Below, one piece after another: positions 53,801 through 60,951 of a stretch of 64,000 bases of DNA. The notes under the pieces are model-generated. The model saw only the letters and a program-made list of their open reading frames with translations. It ran no database searches and was not told the origin of the DNA. The DNA comes from Labrys miyagiensis (lineage in GTDB: Bacteria > Pseudomonadota > Alphaproteobacteria > Rhizobiales > Labraceae), in assembly GCF_030160835.1 (NCBI RefSeq), contig NZ_BSPC01000023.1:124001-188000 (forward strand). Direction: 5' to 3'. A program made the position numbers and the translations under genes. The first letter of the stretch is position 1. Every line of letters starts with the position of its first letter.

Positions 53801-54259
53801 GACCTCGCCCGCACGCTGCGCGAAACCGCAGGGGTGACTGCGCCCATCCTGATGGTTTCCGCCAATGTCGGCGAATCCATGCCGGCACCCAGCGAGAACG
53901 ATGCCCATGACGGCATGCTGCCCAAGCCTTTCGACCTCGCGCAGCTGCTGGAGCGCATCGGCTTTCTGATGCGCCTGCAATGGCTTACGGACGGCACCAC
54001 ACAAAATGCTTCGGCACATGAAACGCCGGCCCTGATCTCTCCGGGCACCCGTCATATCGAGGAATTGCTTGAGCTCGGCCGTATCGGCTATGTCCGCGGC
54101 ATCGAAGCCAAGCTGGCGCAACTCGCAGCCGATCCCACGGCGCAACCCTTCATCGATGCCATCCGGGGCCATCTGCGCAATTTCGATTTCGAGCGTTACA
54201 CAGCGACGCTGGAGGCTCTGGGCGACCGAGCGGTCGCCCATGAGGATGCCCATGAGTGA
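50870..54259 (+). CDS. NCS1 permease-like hybrid histidine kinase with Cys-rich linker and receiver domain
   Basis: A 1129-residue fusion. Residues about 15-480 resemble nucleobase (cytosine/purine/hydantoin) permeases: NRWVANQTLEDYALRFTAKS, AQTAIGAISFLALEAIGGAI and about twelve membrane segments. Residues 498-535 are a cluster of nine Cys and two His (C498, C501, H512, C513, C521, C524, C525, C531, H532, C535). Two more membrane segments (565-588, 604-626) follow, then a coiled coil and the kinase: phosphoacceptor H681 in LSHELRTPLNAVLG, N-box LINLLSNAIKFT, G-boxes EDSGSGIPAS and GLGLGLTITK. A receiver domain (VVDDDADHQD, D968 in ILDISMPG, K in LPKPFD) ends near 1030. The C-terminal LELGRIGYVRGIEAKL domain has no clear Hpt His. 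The ATG at 50870 is preferred. The ligand is probably a nitrogen compound. Confidence 0.85.
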   Translation: MPGRQRILPVRRAYNRWVANQTLEDYALRFTAKSARKWSSPRVAQTAIGAISFLALEAIGGAITLSYGFTNALAATLVVGVLLFATALPISRYAARYGVDIDLLTRGAGFGYIGSTITSLVYATFTFILFAIEASIMTTALQLCFGIPLAIGYIISAVAVIPLVTHGITWISRFQLLTQPLWIILNILPVGFILASDPGSITRWLNFPGLHDGNNALDILKFGGAASVILALMPQIGEQVDVLRFLPSPKPGSRFAWAFSLLAAGPGWIVLGAPKLLFGSFLAVLVLGHGIAPEHAAEPAQMYQIAFGYALPWPYAATALTAAFVVVSQLKINVMNAYAGSLAWSNFFSRLTHSHPGRVVWLVFNVAIALLLMELGIYKALEQILGLFAVVAVAWLGAIVADLAINKPLGLSPEGIEFKRAHLYDINPVGTGAMAIAALCALLAAAGMFGEVPRALAPFVALGVALVTAPAIAALTRGKYYLARKPRASWKLRSEITCSICELAFEPEDMAHCPAYSGPICSLCCSLDARCHDLCKPNARMQAQLTRAIEVTLPSFISSRLSPRIVQFAGTFSLFVSVIGLVLYLISFQASGYGGVRAETIDDALWVSFFILLIVSGVIAWFFVLAHESRRVAQEESARQTTLLLKEIEAHRRTDAALQRAKDVAEAANLAKSRYVVGLSHELRTPLNAVLGYAQILERDDTIPANRQGGVRVIRRSAEHLSGLIDGLLDISKIEAGRFQLQRNDVRFNDFLDQLVDMFRLQAEAKRLAFRFERPDVLPDTVRVDEKRLRQILINLLSNAIKFTQTGGVTLKVAYRSQIATFTVEDSGSGIPASELDRIFEPFERGSHASGLGPHVQPGLGLGLTITKLLVQIMGGEISLTSTPGEGSTFQVRMMLSTVASVLPPATVNISGYAGRRRTILVVDDDADHQDLMRAILEPLGFGVLTARDGPTCLALTEHAAPDLFILDISMPGMSGWDLARTLRETAGVTAPILMVSANVGESMPAPSENDAHDGMLPKPFDLAQLLERIGFLMRLQWLTDGTTQNASAHETPALISPGTRHIEELLELGRIGYVRGIEAKLAQLAADPTAQPFIDAIRGHLRNFDFERYTATLEALGDRAVAHEDAHE

Positions 54260-55136
54260 GATCAGCGCCCGCAACATCGTCCTTGTCGTCGACGATGCGC
54301 CGGATGCCCTGGCGATGCTGACGGATGCGCTGGAGCCCGCCGGCTTCACCGTGCTGGCCGCAATCTCCGGCAGCCAGGCGCTCGCCATTGCCGGCCGCAT
54401 CACGCCCGATATCATCCTGCTCGACGCCGTGATGCCGGAGATGGACGGTTTCGAGACCTGCCGCCGCATCAAGGCGACGGCGACAATCGCCGGCGTGCCG
54501 GTGATCTTCATGACCGGCCTCAGCGAAACCGAGCATATCGTACGGGGGCTCGAGGCCGGCGGCGTCGACTACCTCACCAAGCCGATCAATATCGAGGAAC
54601 TGATCGCGCGTATCCGCGTGCATCTGGCCAATGCCCGCGCCTCGCAGAGTGCCTATGCTGCGCTCGATGCGACCGGCCGCTTTCTCTTCGCTGTGACGCG
54701 TAGTGGGGATATCCTGTGGTCGACGCCGCAGGCCCAGCGCTTGCTCGCCGATGCCTTCCCGCCGCCCGAGGGCCAGGTGCGGCTGCCCCGCGCCCTCATG
54801 GAGGTGGCGCGAGCAGGCGGCACGGTACATGCGGCGCAGGGTCTGCAGCTCTCCTTCATGGGCCAGACCTCCTCCGACGAATTCCTCTTCCGCCTCTCGG
54901 TCGACCAGGCGACGAGCGAAGCCGACCAGTTGCGCGCCCGCTTCGCCCTCACCCAGCGCGAGGCGGAGGTGCTGGTGTGGATCGCCCGCGGCAAATCCAA
55001 CCGGGACATCGGCGACATCCTCGGCCTCTCGCCACGCACGGTGAACAAGCATCTGGAGCAGATCTATGTTAAGCTTGGCGTCGAGAACCGCGCCTCGGCG
55101 GCCGTGCTGGCGAGCGGGGTGGTGAACGGGCGTTGA
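54252..55136 (+). CDS. Two-component response regulator, REC + LuxR-type HTH
   Basis: A 294-residue regulator starting MSEISARNIVLVVDD. The receiver has acidic pair D14-D15, phosphoacceptor D58 (ILLDAVMPEMDG) and Lys in YLTKPIN. A middle segment (about 130-215; AALDATGRFLFAVTRSGDIL, then LLADAFPPPEG) looks PAS-like. The LuxR helix-turn-helix is TQREAEVLVWIARGKSNRDI then GLSPRTVNKHLEQIYVKLGV. The ATG at 54252 overlaps the kinase stop by eight bases and has GAGG six bases upstream inside the kinase gene, so expression is coupled. It should be the output of the hybrid kinase. Confidence 0.9.
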   Translation: MSEISARNIVLVVDDAPDALAMLTDALEPAGFTVLAAISGSQALAIAGRITPDIILLDAVMPEMDGFETCRRIKATATIAGVPVIFMTGLSETEHIVRGLEAGGVDYLTKPINIEELIARIRVHLANARASQSAYAALDATGRFLFAVTRSGDILWSTPQAQRLLADAFPPPEGQVRLPRALMEVARAGGTVHAAQGLQLSFMGQTSSDEFLFRLSVDQATSEADQLRARFALTQREAEVLVWIARGKSNRDIGDILGLSPRTVNKHLEQIYVKLGVENRASAAVLASGVVNGR

Positions 55137-55146
55137 ACGCCTCCGC

Positions 55147-55512
55147 TTAAGCCGCTCTGGCAGCTTCCATCAGGGCCGGAAGTTGGCCAAGCAATTCGGG
55201 TAGCGCAATCTGAACGGTCTTCCAGACCAGCTCAAAATCGGTGCCAAAATAACCATGCGTTATTCGATTGCGCATGCCCCGCATCTCCCGCCATCGGACA
55301 TTGGAATGCTGCTGTATGAAATCGGGGGTCACCTCGGCAATCCGGGCCGCAGCCTCACCAATGACTATCAAACTCATCACAACGGCATTCTGTGTCTTTC
55401 TGTCGGCGAGAAATTCGGCTTCGGTCATATTCTCTACGAATGAGCGCGCTTCAGCTGCGGCTACCTCCATATTCATAAGGTAGTCTTCTAAACGGGCCCT
55501 CTTTTCACTCAT
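55147..55512 (-). CDS. HepT-like ribonuclease toxin (DUF86)
   Basis: A 121-residue helical protein with the HepT active motif R81-x4-H86 followed by Y88 (RNRITHGY), EDYLMNMEVAAAEARSFVEN at the start and GEAAARIAEVTP in the middle. HepT proteins are the RNase partner of MntA nucleotidyltransferases in type VII toxin-antitoxin pairs. It overlaps mntA by four bases and is downstream of it. Confidence 0.82.
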   Translation of the reverse strand: MSEKRARLEDYLMNMEVAAAEARSFVENMTEAEFLADRKTQNAVVMSLIVIGEAAARIAEVTPDFIQQHSNVRWREMRGMRNRITHGYFGTDFELVWKTVQIALPELLGQLPALMEAARAA

Positions 55513-55799
55513 AGGGGACGAGCTTCCGAAAGAACCTTGACTCGCATAGACAGAGGTAGATCGCCCGGCGTGAGCAGATCCACGCGGATGCCCAGCAGGT
55601 CTTCGAGCTCTACCTGCAAGCCACCGAGATCAAACAGCGTCGCCCCAGGTAGCGTATCGACCAGGATATCCACGTCGCCGCCTTCCTGATCGGTTCCATG
55701 GAGAACCGACCCAAACACCCGGGGGTTTGTGGCGCGGTACCGGCCAATTGCTTCGCGCACAGCCTCGCGCTTTCTCGCCAGGGCTTCGGAGGGTTTCAT
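55509..55799 (-). CDS. MntA-like nucleotidyltransferase antitoxin
   Basis: A 96-residue minimal nucleotidyltransferase. The GS motif and DxD acidic pair are in GSVLHGTDQEGGDVDIL (G30, S31, D42, D44), as needed to AMPylate HepT. The ATG at 55799 has AGGGG ten bases upstream; the longer start at 55844 lacks one. Together with hepT a complete two-gene module. Confidence 0.8.
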   Translation of the reverse strand: MKPSEALARKREAVREAIGRYRATNPRVFGSVLHGTDQEGGDVDILVDTLPGATLFDLGGLQVELEDLLGIRVDLLTPGDLPLSMRVKVLSEARPL

Positions 55800-55906
55800 C
55801 AACGGCATTCCCCTAGAATGATCGGATCTTAGCAGATCTGACACATTGAGATCTCATCTCATTTACACGGCATGGACGAGCCAGACACCGGAGCTGTTTC
55901 TCTCAA

Positions 55907-56036
55907 AAATTGTGCCCCTCATGTCGGCTACCTCCTGGCTCATTCGTCCTTGGCTCAAGAGGGACGCTCGACATGCTCTACACCATCCCTTGCTACGATT
56001 ACGAAGACGTTGTCGGCGCCTGGACAAAGGAAGAGT
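55907..56036 (+). repeat. Upstream copy of a partial duplication (with 56893-57027)
   Basis: About 130 bp here and 135 bp at 56893-57027 are close copies: AAATTGTGC, CATGTCGGCTACCTC, CATTCGTCCT, GGCTCAAGAGGGA, GCTCGACATGCTCTACACCA, ATTACGAAGA, TGTCGG, GCCTGGAC and AAGGAAGAG occur in the same order. They flank the DUF899 gene as direct repeats. Confidence 0.8.
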
Positions 56037-56041
56037 TTGGT
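55973..56041 (+). pseudogene. 5' fragment of a YCII (DGPF) gene
   Basis: The ATG at 55973 starts MLYTIPCYDYEDVVGAWTKE, almost identical to the intact gene at 56964 (MLYTILCYNYEDVVGAWTKE). After KEEF the frame runs into unrelated sequence (GAPYLAKSALSVILACRTQI). Only the first 22 codons are duplicated, so no functional protein results. The remaining sequence to 56178 holds nothing I recognise. Confidence 0.7.
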
Positions 56042-56178
56042 GCGCCTTACCTTGCAAAGTCAGCGCTCTCCGTCATCCTTGCCTGTCGAACGCAAATCAC
56101 GACGGGCATTGACACATACCAGGATGAACCAATCGCACCGGCCTGCGTTCACCGCCTACAGGCAAGAAGGAGGATCCC

Positions 56179-56880
56179 ATGCCTGATAGTCTCGTTCCCG
56201 CCGCCGAACTCGCCCAGCGCGGCCCCGTTCGTTTCCCCAATGAAAGTCCGGAATATCGGGCCGCCCGAACCGCCCTGCTGGCGGAAGAGATCGAGTTGCG
56301 CCGCCATGTCGAGCGCGTGGCCGCGATGCGCCGTACGCTGCCGCCAGGCGGAAGCGTGATCGGCGACTACAAGTTCGAGGGTGAGAAAGGACCGGCCACC
56401 CTTGCCGAGCTCTTTGGCGACAAGGAGAGCCTCGCCGTCTACAGCTACATGTTCGGCCCTCAGCGCGAACGCCCCTGCCCGATGTGCACCAACCTGCTCG
56501 GCGCCGTGGAAGGCAACGCCAACGATATCGGCCAGCGCATGGCGCTCGCCGTGGTGGCGCGCTCGCCGCTCGAGAAGCTGCTCGCCTGGAAGAAGGAGCG
56601 CGGCTGGAAGGACCTGGGGCTCTATTCCGATCTCAATGACAATTATTCGCGCGACTATCACGGGGGGCTGCCCGACGGATCGGATATTCCGGCCCTCAAC
56701 ATCTTCACCCGCCGCGATGGCACCATCCGTCATTTCTGGGGTAGCGAGATGACTGGCGACGCCGCCGATCCGGGCCAGGACCCACGCGGTGCGCCAGAGC
56801 TGGCGCCCCTGTGGAACTTCCTCGACATGACGCCCGAGGGGCGCGACCCGCATTGGTATCCCAAGCTGGACTACAAATAA
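56179..56880 (+). CDS. DUF899 thioredoxin-like family protein
   Basis: A 233-residue protein of the DUF899 family: VIGDYKFEGEKGPATLAELF, DKESLAVYSYMFGPQRERPC, PMCTNLLGAVEGNANDIGQR, LGLYSDLNDNYSRDYHG and RDGTIRHFWGSEM. The C-P-M-C pair is at the thioredoxin-like active position, so a redox role is plausible. Such proteins often lie beside YCII and ECF sigma genes, as here. It is bracketed by the two copies of the partial duplication. Confidence 0.85.
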   Translation: MPDSLVPAAELAQRGPVRFPNESPEYRAARTALLAEEIELRRHVERVAAMRRTLPPGGSVIGDYKFEGEKGPATLAELFGDKESLAVYSYMFGPQRERPCPMCTNLLGAVEGNANDIGQRMALAVVARSPLEKLLAWKKERGWKDLGLYSDLNDNYSRDYHGGLPDGSDIPALNIFTRRDGTIRHFWGSEMTGDAADPGQDPRGAPELAPLWNFLDMTPEGRDPHWYPKLDYK

Positions 56881-56892
56881 GGCGTGTGCCTC

Positions 56893-57027
56893 GAAATTGT
56901 GCTCCACGCCCATGTCGGCTACCTCTTGCCCCATTCGTCCTAGGCTCAAGAGGGAAGCTCGACATGCTCTACACCATCCTTTGCTACAATTACGAAGATG
57001 TCGTCGGTGCCTGGACGAAGGAAGAGG
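56893..57027 (+). repeat. Downstream copy of the partial duplication
   Basis: Second member of the pair described for 55907-56036. It contains the promoter-proximal region and first 21 codons of the intact YCII gene. Confidence 0.8.
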
Positions 57028-57338
57028 ACGATGCCGTGATGGCGAGTCTTCTCAAGGTCCATGAGAAGGTCGCCAAGGCCGGCAAACTCGGCCCGGTGGC
57101 GCGTCTCCTGCCGACCACAGCCGCCACGACCCTGCGCAAGACGGGCGGCGAGCCCCTGGTGATCGACGGTCCCTTCGCGGAAACCAAGGAGCAGCTGCTC
57201 GGCTTCTATGTGGTCGATTGCACCGATCTCGAAGAGGCGCTCGACGTCGCCCGCGAGCTCGCCAAGGCCAATCCGAGCGTCGGCTCCTATGAAATCCGGC
57301 CGCTCGCCATCTTCTACCCGGGGGTCCTCACCACATGA
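56964..57338 (+). CDS. YCII-related (DGPF domain) protein
   Basis: A 124-residue ferredoxin-like-fold protein with MLYTILCYNYEDVVGAWTKE, LLPTTAATTLRKTGGEPLVI, DGPFAETKEQLLGFYVVDC and YEIRPLAIFYPG. The DGPF-AE-KE motif names the family, which is the constant companion of ECF42-type sigma factors. The gene overlaps the sigma factor gene by four bases. Its role (signal sensing or target) is not settled. Confidence 0.88.
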   Translation: MLYTILCYNYEDVVGAWTKEEDDAVMASLLKVHEKVAKAGKLGPVARLLPTTAATTLRKTGGEPLVIDGPFAETKEQLLGFYVVDCTDLEEALDVARELAKANPSVGSYEIRPLAIFYPGVLTT

Positions 57339-58657
57339 CGGACGCCGCCTGGATCAATACCGCACTGGTCACCGCCCGGCCGCAGGCGATGGGTGCGCTG
57401 CTGCGCTATTTCCGAGATCTCGACACCGCCGAGGAAGCCTATCAGGAGGCCTGCCTCCGGGCGCTCAGGACCTGGCCGACGAACGGGCCCCCGCGCGATC
57501 CCGCCGCCTGGTTGATCTTTGCCGGGCGCAATTCCGGCATCGATGCCAAGCGCCGCGAGAAGAAGCAGGAGGCGCTGCCGGACGAGGACCAGATCTCCGA
57601 CCTGGAGGATGCCGAGACCGCCCTCGCCGATCGGCTCGACGGCCAGCATTATCGCGACGATATCCTGCGCCTGCTCTTCATCTGCTGCCATCCCGAGCTG
57701 CCGGCCACCCAGCAGATCGCGCTGGCGCTACGCGTCGTCTGCGGCCTCACCGTCAAGCAGATCGCCCGCGCCTTCCTGGTCGGCGAGGCGGCGATGGAGC
57801 AGCGCATCACCCGCGCCAAGGCCCGCATCGCCAAGGCCGACATGCCCTTCGAGACGCCGGGCGCGGTGGACCGCTCGGAGCGGCTCGCTGCCGTCACCGC
57901 CATGGTCTATCTCATCTTCAACGAAGGCTATTCAGGTGGTGGGGAAAGCGATGGCACGCGCCTCCAGCTTTGCGACGAGGCGATCCGCCTTGCCCGCCTG
58001 CTGCTGCGCCTCTTCCCGAGCGAGCCGGAGATCATGGGGCTGACCGCCCTCATCCTGCTCCAGCATTCACGCTCGCCGGCGCGCTTCGATACCAATCGCC
58101 AGCTCATCCTGCTGGAGGACCAGGACCGTCGCCTCTGGAACCGCCAGATGATCGCCGAGGGTCTGGCGCTGATCGACAAATCCGCCCGCCACCACCAGGC
58201 CGGCAGCTACCAGATCCAGGCCGCCATCGCGGCCGTGCATGCCCGCGCCGCCACGCCCGACGACACCAATTGGCGGCAGATCGACTTCCTCTACTCCCTG
58301 CTGGAGGAGATCCAGCCCTCGCCGGTGGTGACGCTCAACCGTGCGGTTGCCGTCTCCAAGACGAAAGGTCCGGAGGCCGCGCTCGCCATGATCGAGCCCC
58401 TCGAAAACCGCCTCTCCGGCTATTTCTATTTCTACGGTCTCCGAGGTGCGCTTCTCCTCAAGCTGGGCCGGGCCAAGGAGGCGCATTGCGCCTTCGACCA
58501 GGCCATCGCCCTCGCCAACACCGCGGCCGAAGCCGATCATATCAGGCAGAATATCGACCGCCTGAAGGCCGAGAGCGAGCAGCGAACTTCCGAGCTGAAA
58601 AACAAGCCTTGTCAAGAGGATGACGACCATTCCTCAGACCACGCGCCAACACATTGA
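57335..58657 (+). CDS. ECF sigma factor, ECF42 type
   Basis: A 440-residue sigma factor. Region 2 is ALLRYFRDLDTAEEAYQEAC, region 4 QIALALRVVCGLTVKQIARA with FLVGEAAMEQRITRAKARI, and residues about 190-415 form the helical C-terminal extension of ECF42 members (YLIFNEGYSGG, LARLLLRLFPSEPEIMGLTA, LNRAVAVSKTKGPEAALAMI, KLGRAKEAHCAFDQAIALAN). There is no anti-sigma gene; regulation in this group goes through the C-terminal extension and the neighbouring YCII protein. The start overlaps the YCII stop (ATGA). Confidence 0.88.
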   Translation: MTDAAWINTALVTARPQAMGALLRYFRDLDTAEEAYQEACLRALRTWPTNGPPRDPAAWLIFAGRNSGIDAKRREKKQEALPDEDQISDLEDAETALADRLDGQHYRDDILRLLFICCHPELPATQQIALALRVVCGLTVKQIARAFLVGEAAMEQRITRAKARIAKADMPFETPGAVDRSERLAAVTAMVYLIFNEGYSGGGESDGTRLQLCDEAIRLARLLLRLFPSEPEIMGLTALILLQHSRSPARFDTNRQLILLEDQDRRLWNRQMIAEGLALIDKSARHHQAGSYQIQAAIAAVHARAATPDDTNWRQIDFLYSLLEEIQPSPVVTLNRAVAVSKTKGPEAALAMIEPLENRLSGYFYFYGLRGALLLKLGRAKEAHCAFDQAIALANTAAEADHIRQNIDRLKAESEQRTSELKNKPCQEDDDHSSDHAPTH

Positions 58658-58678
58658 ACCGGAAAGACGAAAACGGCC

Positions 58679-59221
58679 ATGACTATTCTCCTGCTCCTTG
58701 TCGTGCTCATCATCGCGGCCGTGGCTGCCTATGCCGCCACCCGGCCGAACAGTTTCCGCGTCGAGCGCTCGCTGACGATCCAGGCGCCGCCCGAGCGGAT
58801 CTTCACCCTCATCAACGACTTCCACCAATGGCGACGCTGGTCGCCCTATGAGAAGCTCGACCCCAACCTGCAGCGCGACTACAGCGGCGCCAGGAGCGGC
58901 AAGGGCGCCGTCTATGCCTGGGAGGGCAACGGCAAGGCCGGCAAGGGGCGCATGGAGATCGCCGACACGCAGCCACCGTCGCGCGTCACCATCAATCTCG
59001 ATTTCATCAAGCCGTTCCGGGCCAGCAACAAGGTCGACTTCACCATGATGCAGGAAGGCGCCGCCACGCGCGTGACCTGGGCCATGCAGGGCCAGTCGCC
59101 CTATATGGCCAAGCTGATGGGGCTGTTCATGAACATGGACCATCTGATCGGCAAGGATTTCGAGCAGGGCCTTGCCAATCTCAGGGCCGAGACCGAGCGC
59201 TCCGAGCTGCCGCCGGCGTGA
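58679..59221 (+). CDS. SRPBCC family protein with membrane anchor
   Basis: A 180-residue protein with an N-terminal hydrophobic segment (MTILLLLVVLIIAAVAAYAA) then the polyketide-cyclase-like domain (FRVERSLTIQAPPERIFTLI, FHQWRRWSPYEKLDPNLQRD, MNMDHLIGKDFEQGLANL). It probably sits at the membrane with the domain on one side. It begins 21 bp after the sigma factor gene and may be a member of the ECF regulon. A palindromic element follows. Confidence 0.8.
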   Translation: MTILLLLVVLIIAAVAAYAATRPNSFRVERSLTIQAPPERIFTLINDFHQWRRWSPYEKLDPNLQRDYSGARSGKGAVYAWEGNGKAGKGRMEIADTQPPSRVTINLDFIKPFRASNKVDFTMMQEGAATRVTWAMQGQSPYMAKLMGLFMNMDHLIGKDFEQGLANLRAETERSELPPA

Positions 59222-59238
59222 CGGGACCAGATGGCAGT

Positions 59239-59312
59239 GGGGGGCGGGTCTTCAGACCCGCCTTCTTGCGGTGCCGTCGGGGTCAACGGGCGGGTCTGAA
59301 GACCCGCCCCCC
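59239..59312. repeat. Palindromic element (GGGCGGGTCTTCAGACCCGCC type)
   Basis: GGGGCGGGTCTTCAGACCCG / CC in the left arm and GGGCGGGTCTGAAGACCCGC / CCCCC in the right. The core CGGGTCTTCAGACCCG parallels the GCCGGTCTTCAGACCGGC of the element at 50686. It lies between convergent genes and ends two bases from the mgtC stop codon. Confidence 0.8.
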
Positions 59313-59314
59313 GG

Positions 59315-60022
59315 CTAATGGTTCGCGCGTGAGACGATCTGAAACACGCGCACGGTATACTCCGAGACGACGGCTTCTATCAGTCCCCGCGCGGGCGGCT
59401 CCTTCTTCTTCTGCTTCCAGCGAATCTCGAAGCTGACGAGCGCCTCCCCGTCGGCCGGCCGGCGCAAGTGGTGGAACTGCGCCCTGTAGCCGAGCGGCGC
59501 GAGAGAGGCGTCGAGATCGGGAGGTGCAGCACCGCGCGGCATGGCGATCGTCAGCAGGGCCTGGTAATCGCGCGGGACCCGATCGTCGACCCAGGACATG
59601 CCCCAGAGCACCACGAAAGCGAGCACGGTGCCGATCGCGCCCAGTTCATATTGCCCGCCGCCGAAGCAAAGGCCGATCGCCGTGATGATCCACAGCGTGG
59701 CGGCCGTGGTGAGGCCTGTGATCGAAGCACCCTGCTTGAGGATGGCGCCGCCACCGATGAAGCCGACGCCGGTCAGGATGCCGAGCGGGAGGCGCATGAC
59801 ATCCATCGTGGCAAAGCCACCTTCCGGCTTGCCCGCCATCGGCAGGAGGATATTGGCCTGGATCATCGCAAGAGCGGCTGCGAGAGCTACCAGGGTCGTG
59901 GTACGCAGCCCGGCCGCATGCCCTTTCACCTCGCGGTTGAGGCCGATCATGCCGGCCGCAACCAAGGTGGCGAGAAGGCGCAGACCGATATCCTCCCAAC
60001 TGGGTTGGAGCGGCATCAGCAT
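59315..60022 (-). CDS. MgtC/SapB family membrane protein
   Basis: A 235-residue protein with about five membrane segments in the first 140 residues (LLATLVAAGMIGLNREVKGH, AAGLRTTTLVALAAALAMI, LGILTGVGFIGGGAILKQGA, TGLTTAATLWIITAIGLCFG) and a cytoplasmic C-terminal domain. LNREVKGHAAGLRTTTLVAL is the MgtC signature. These proteins influence Mg2+ homeostasis and membrane potential. The ATG at 60022 or 60016 is the start. Confidence 0.88.
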   Translation of the reverse strand: MLMPLQPSWEDIGLRLLATLVAAGMIGLNREVKGHAAGLRTTTLVALAAALAMIQANILLPMAGKPEGGFATMDVMRLPLGILTGVGFIGGGAILKQGASITGLTTAATLWIITAIGLCFGGGQYELGAIGTVLAFVVLWGMSWVDDRVPRDYQALLTIAMPRGAAPPDLDASLAPLGYRAQFHHLRRPADGEALVSFEIRWKQKKKEPPARGLIEAVVSEYTVRVFQIVSRANH

Positions 60023-60062
60023 GGAGGGTCACGCCTGACCGGCGCCTCACGAGAACCAAACG

Positions 60063-60383
60063 TTAGGAATGCGGACGGTGCTCGGCATGGCGCTTGCGCG
60101 TCGCCGCAGCTTTCTTGGCCGCGGCAGAACGAGCCAGCGCCGAACGGCGGGCCGAAGCGGCGCCGTCCTTCTCACCACCCTCATGGGCAGCAGGATGACC
60201 GGCCTGCTTGTCCTGTCCCGAGCCGCCCAGCATCTTGCCGCCGCCGTCTTCCTTGTTGACGGTGGCCCAGGCGCGCCGCTCGGCCTCCTTTTCGGAAACG
60301 CCGCGCTCCTCGTAACTCTCGGCAATATGCTCGGCCTTGCGTTCCTGCTTGTCAGTATATTTCGACTTGTCTCCCTGCGGCAT
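60063..60383 (-). CDS. Small basic protein, often annotated as plasmid stabilisation protein
   Basis: A 106-residue low-complexity protein: MPQGDKSKYTDKQERKAEHI, then AESYEERGVSEKEAERRAWA TVNK, then Gly/Ala-rich and a C-terminal Arg/Ala/Lys tail. The first 45 residues are a conserved helical domain found widely under the label plasmid stabilisation protein without evidence for that role. It is 40 bp from mgtC and on the same strand. Confidence 0.7.
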   Translation of the reverse strand: MPQGDKSKYTDKQERKAEHIAESYEERGVSEKEAERRAWATVNKEDGGGKMLGGSGQDKQAGHPAAHEGGEKDGAASARRSALARSAAAKKAAATRKRHAEHRPHS

Positions 60384-60477
60384 GGGACTGCTCCTTCATT
60401 GAACGCGTTTGACGGAAAGCTTGCGCAAAAGCGTTTTGCAATTTGACGAACTCGTCGAGGATCGCAAAGACGCATCT

Positions 60478-60583
60478 CTAGAGCGCTTTACTTTCAGATC
60501 GAGCCACCAAGAATCGCAAAATGCTTTTAATGCCTGTGAGTTAATCTCGAAATCCGCTCCTGCCTAAACGCATTTTGCTCTAG
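60478..60583. repeat. Family 2 palindromic element
   Basis: CTAGAGCGCTTTACTTTCAG to AACGCATTTTGCTCTAG, with AATCGCAAAATGCTTTTAAT in the left half. Terminal CTAGAGC/GCTCTAG match. A similar but degenerate half (GCGCAAAAGCGTTTTGCAAT) lies at 60424-60443. On the minus strand, its first three bases TAG at 60580-60582 are the DUF3175 stop codon. Confidence 0.8.
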
Positions 60584-60951
60584 TGGCCGAAGAGCCGGCG
60601 CAGTTGGTCCTTGGCCGCCATCAGCGTGCGGCGGCGGCCTGCTGACAGGTTCTTGCCGGCGCGATTGATGTAGAAGGTCAGCATCGACAGGGCCGAGCGG
60701 AACGGATCCGCCTTGCGGCGGTGGCTCACCTCGGCCGAATGCTTGAGGGATTTGGCGATCTTTTCCGGACTGTCCGAGGTGAATACGCCCTTCTGAAGAT
60801 CGAGCGCATTGCTCTTCTCGGTGACGTCGCCGGACCACTTCCTGGTGGAACGGCGGGCATTGGCGGCCCCGCCGCGCTTGCGCTGCTGCGGCTCGGCGCG
60901 CGAGACACGCTTGGCTTCGCCTTCCGGCTTCACGGCTTTCTTGCTAGACAT
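60580..60951 (-). CDS. DUF3175 domain protein
   Basis: A 123-residue basic protein with the DUF3175 consensus: TRKWSGDVTEKSNALDLQKG, VFTSDSPEKIAKSLKHSAEV, HRRKADPFRSALSMLTFYIN and RAGKNLSAGRRRTLMAAKDQ. The function is unknown; the protein is often next to DNA-repair or stress genes. The ATG at 60951 fits the family. Its TAG is the edge of the element at 60478-60583. Confidence 0.85.
   Translation of the reverse strand: MSSKKAVKPEGEAKRVSRAEPQQRKRGGAANARRSTRKWSGDVTEKSNALDLQKGVFTSDSPEKIAKSLKHSAEVSHRRKADPFRSALSMLTFYINRAGKNLSAGRRRTLMAAKDQLRRLFGH

Noticed and set aside
50654-54511. Two long minus-strand frames (about 600 and 660 residues) opposite the hybrid kinase
   Set aside because: Composition typical of antisense frames and no motifs, while the plus strand encodes a complete permease-kinase-receiver protein.
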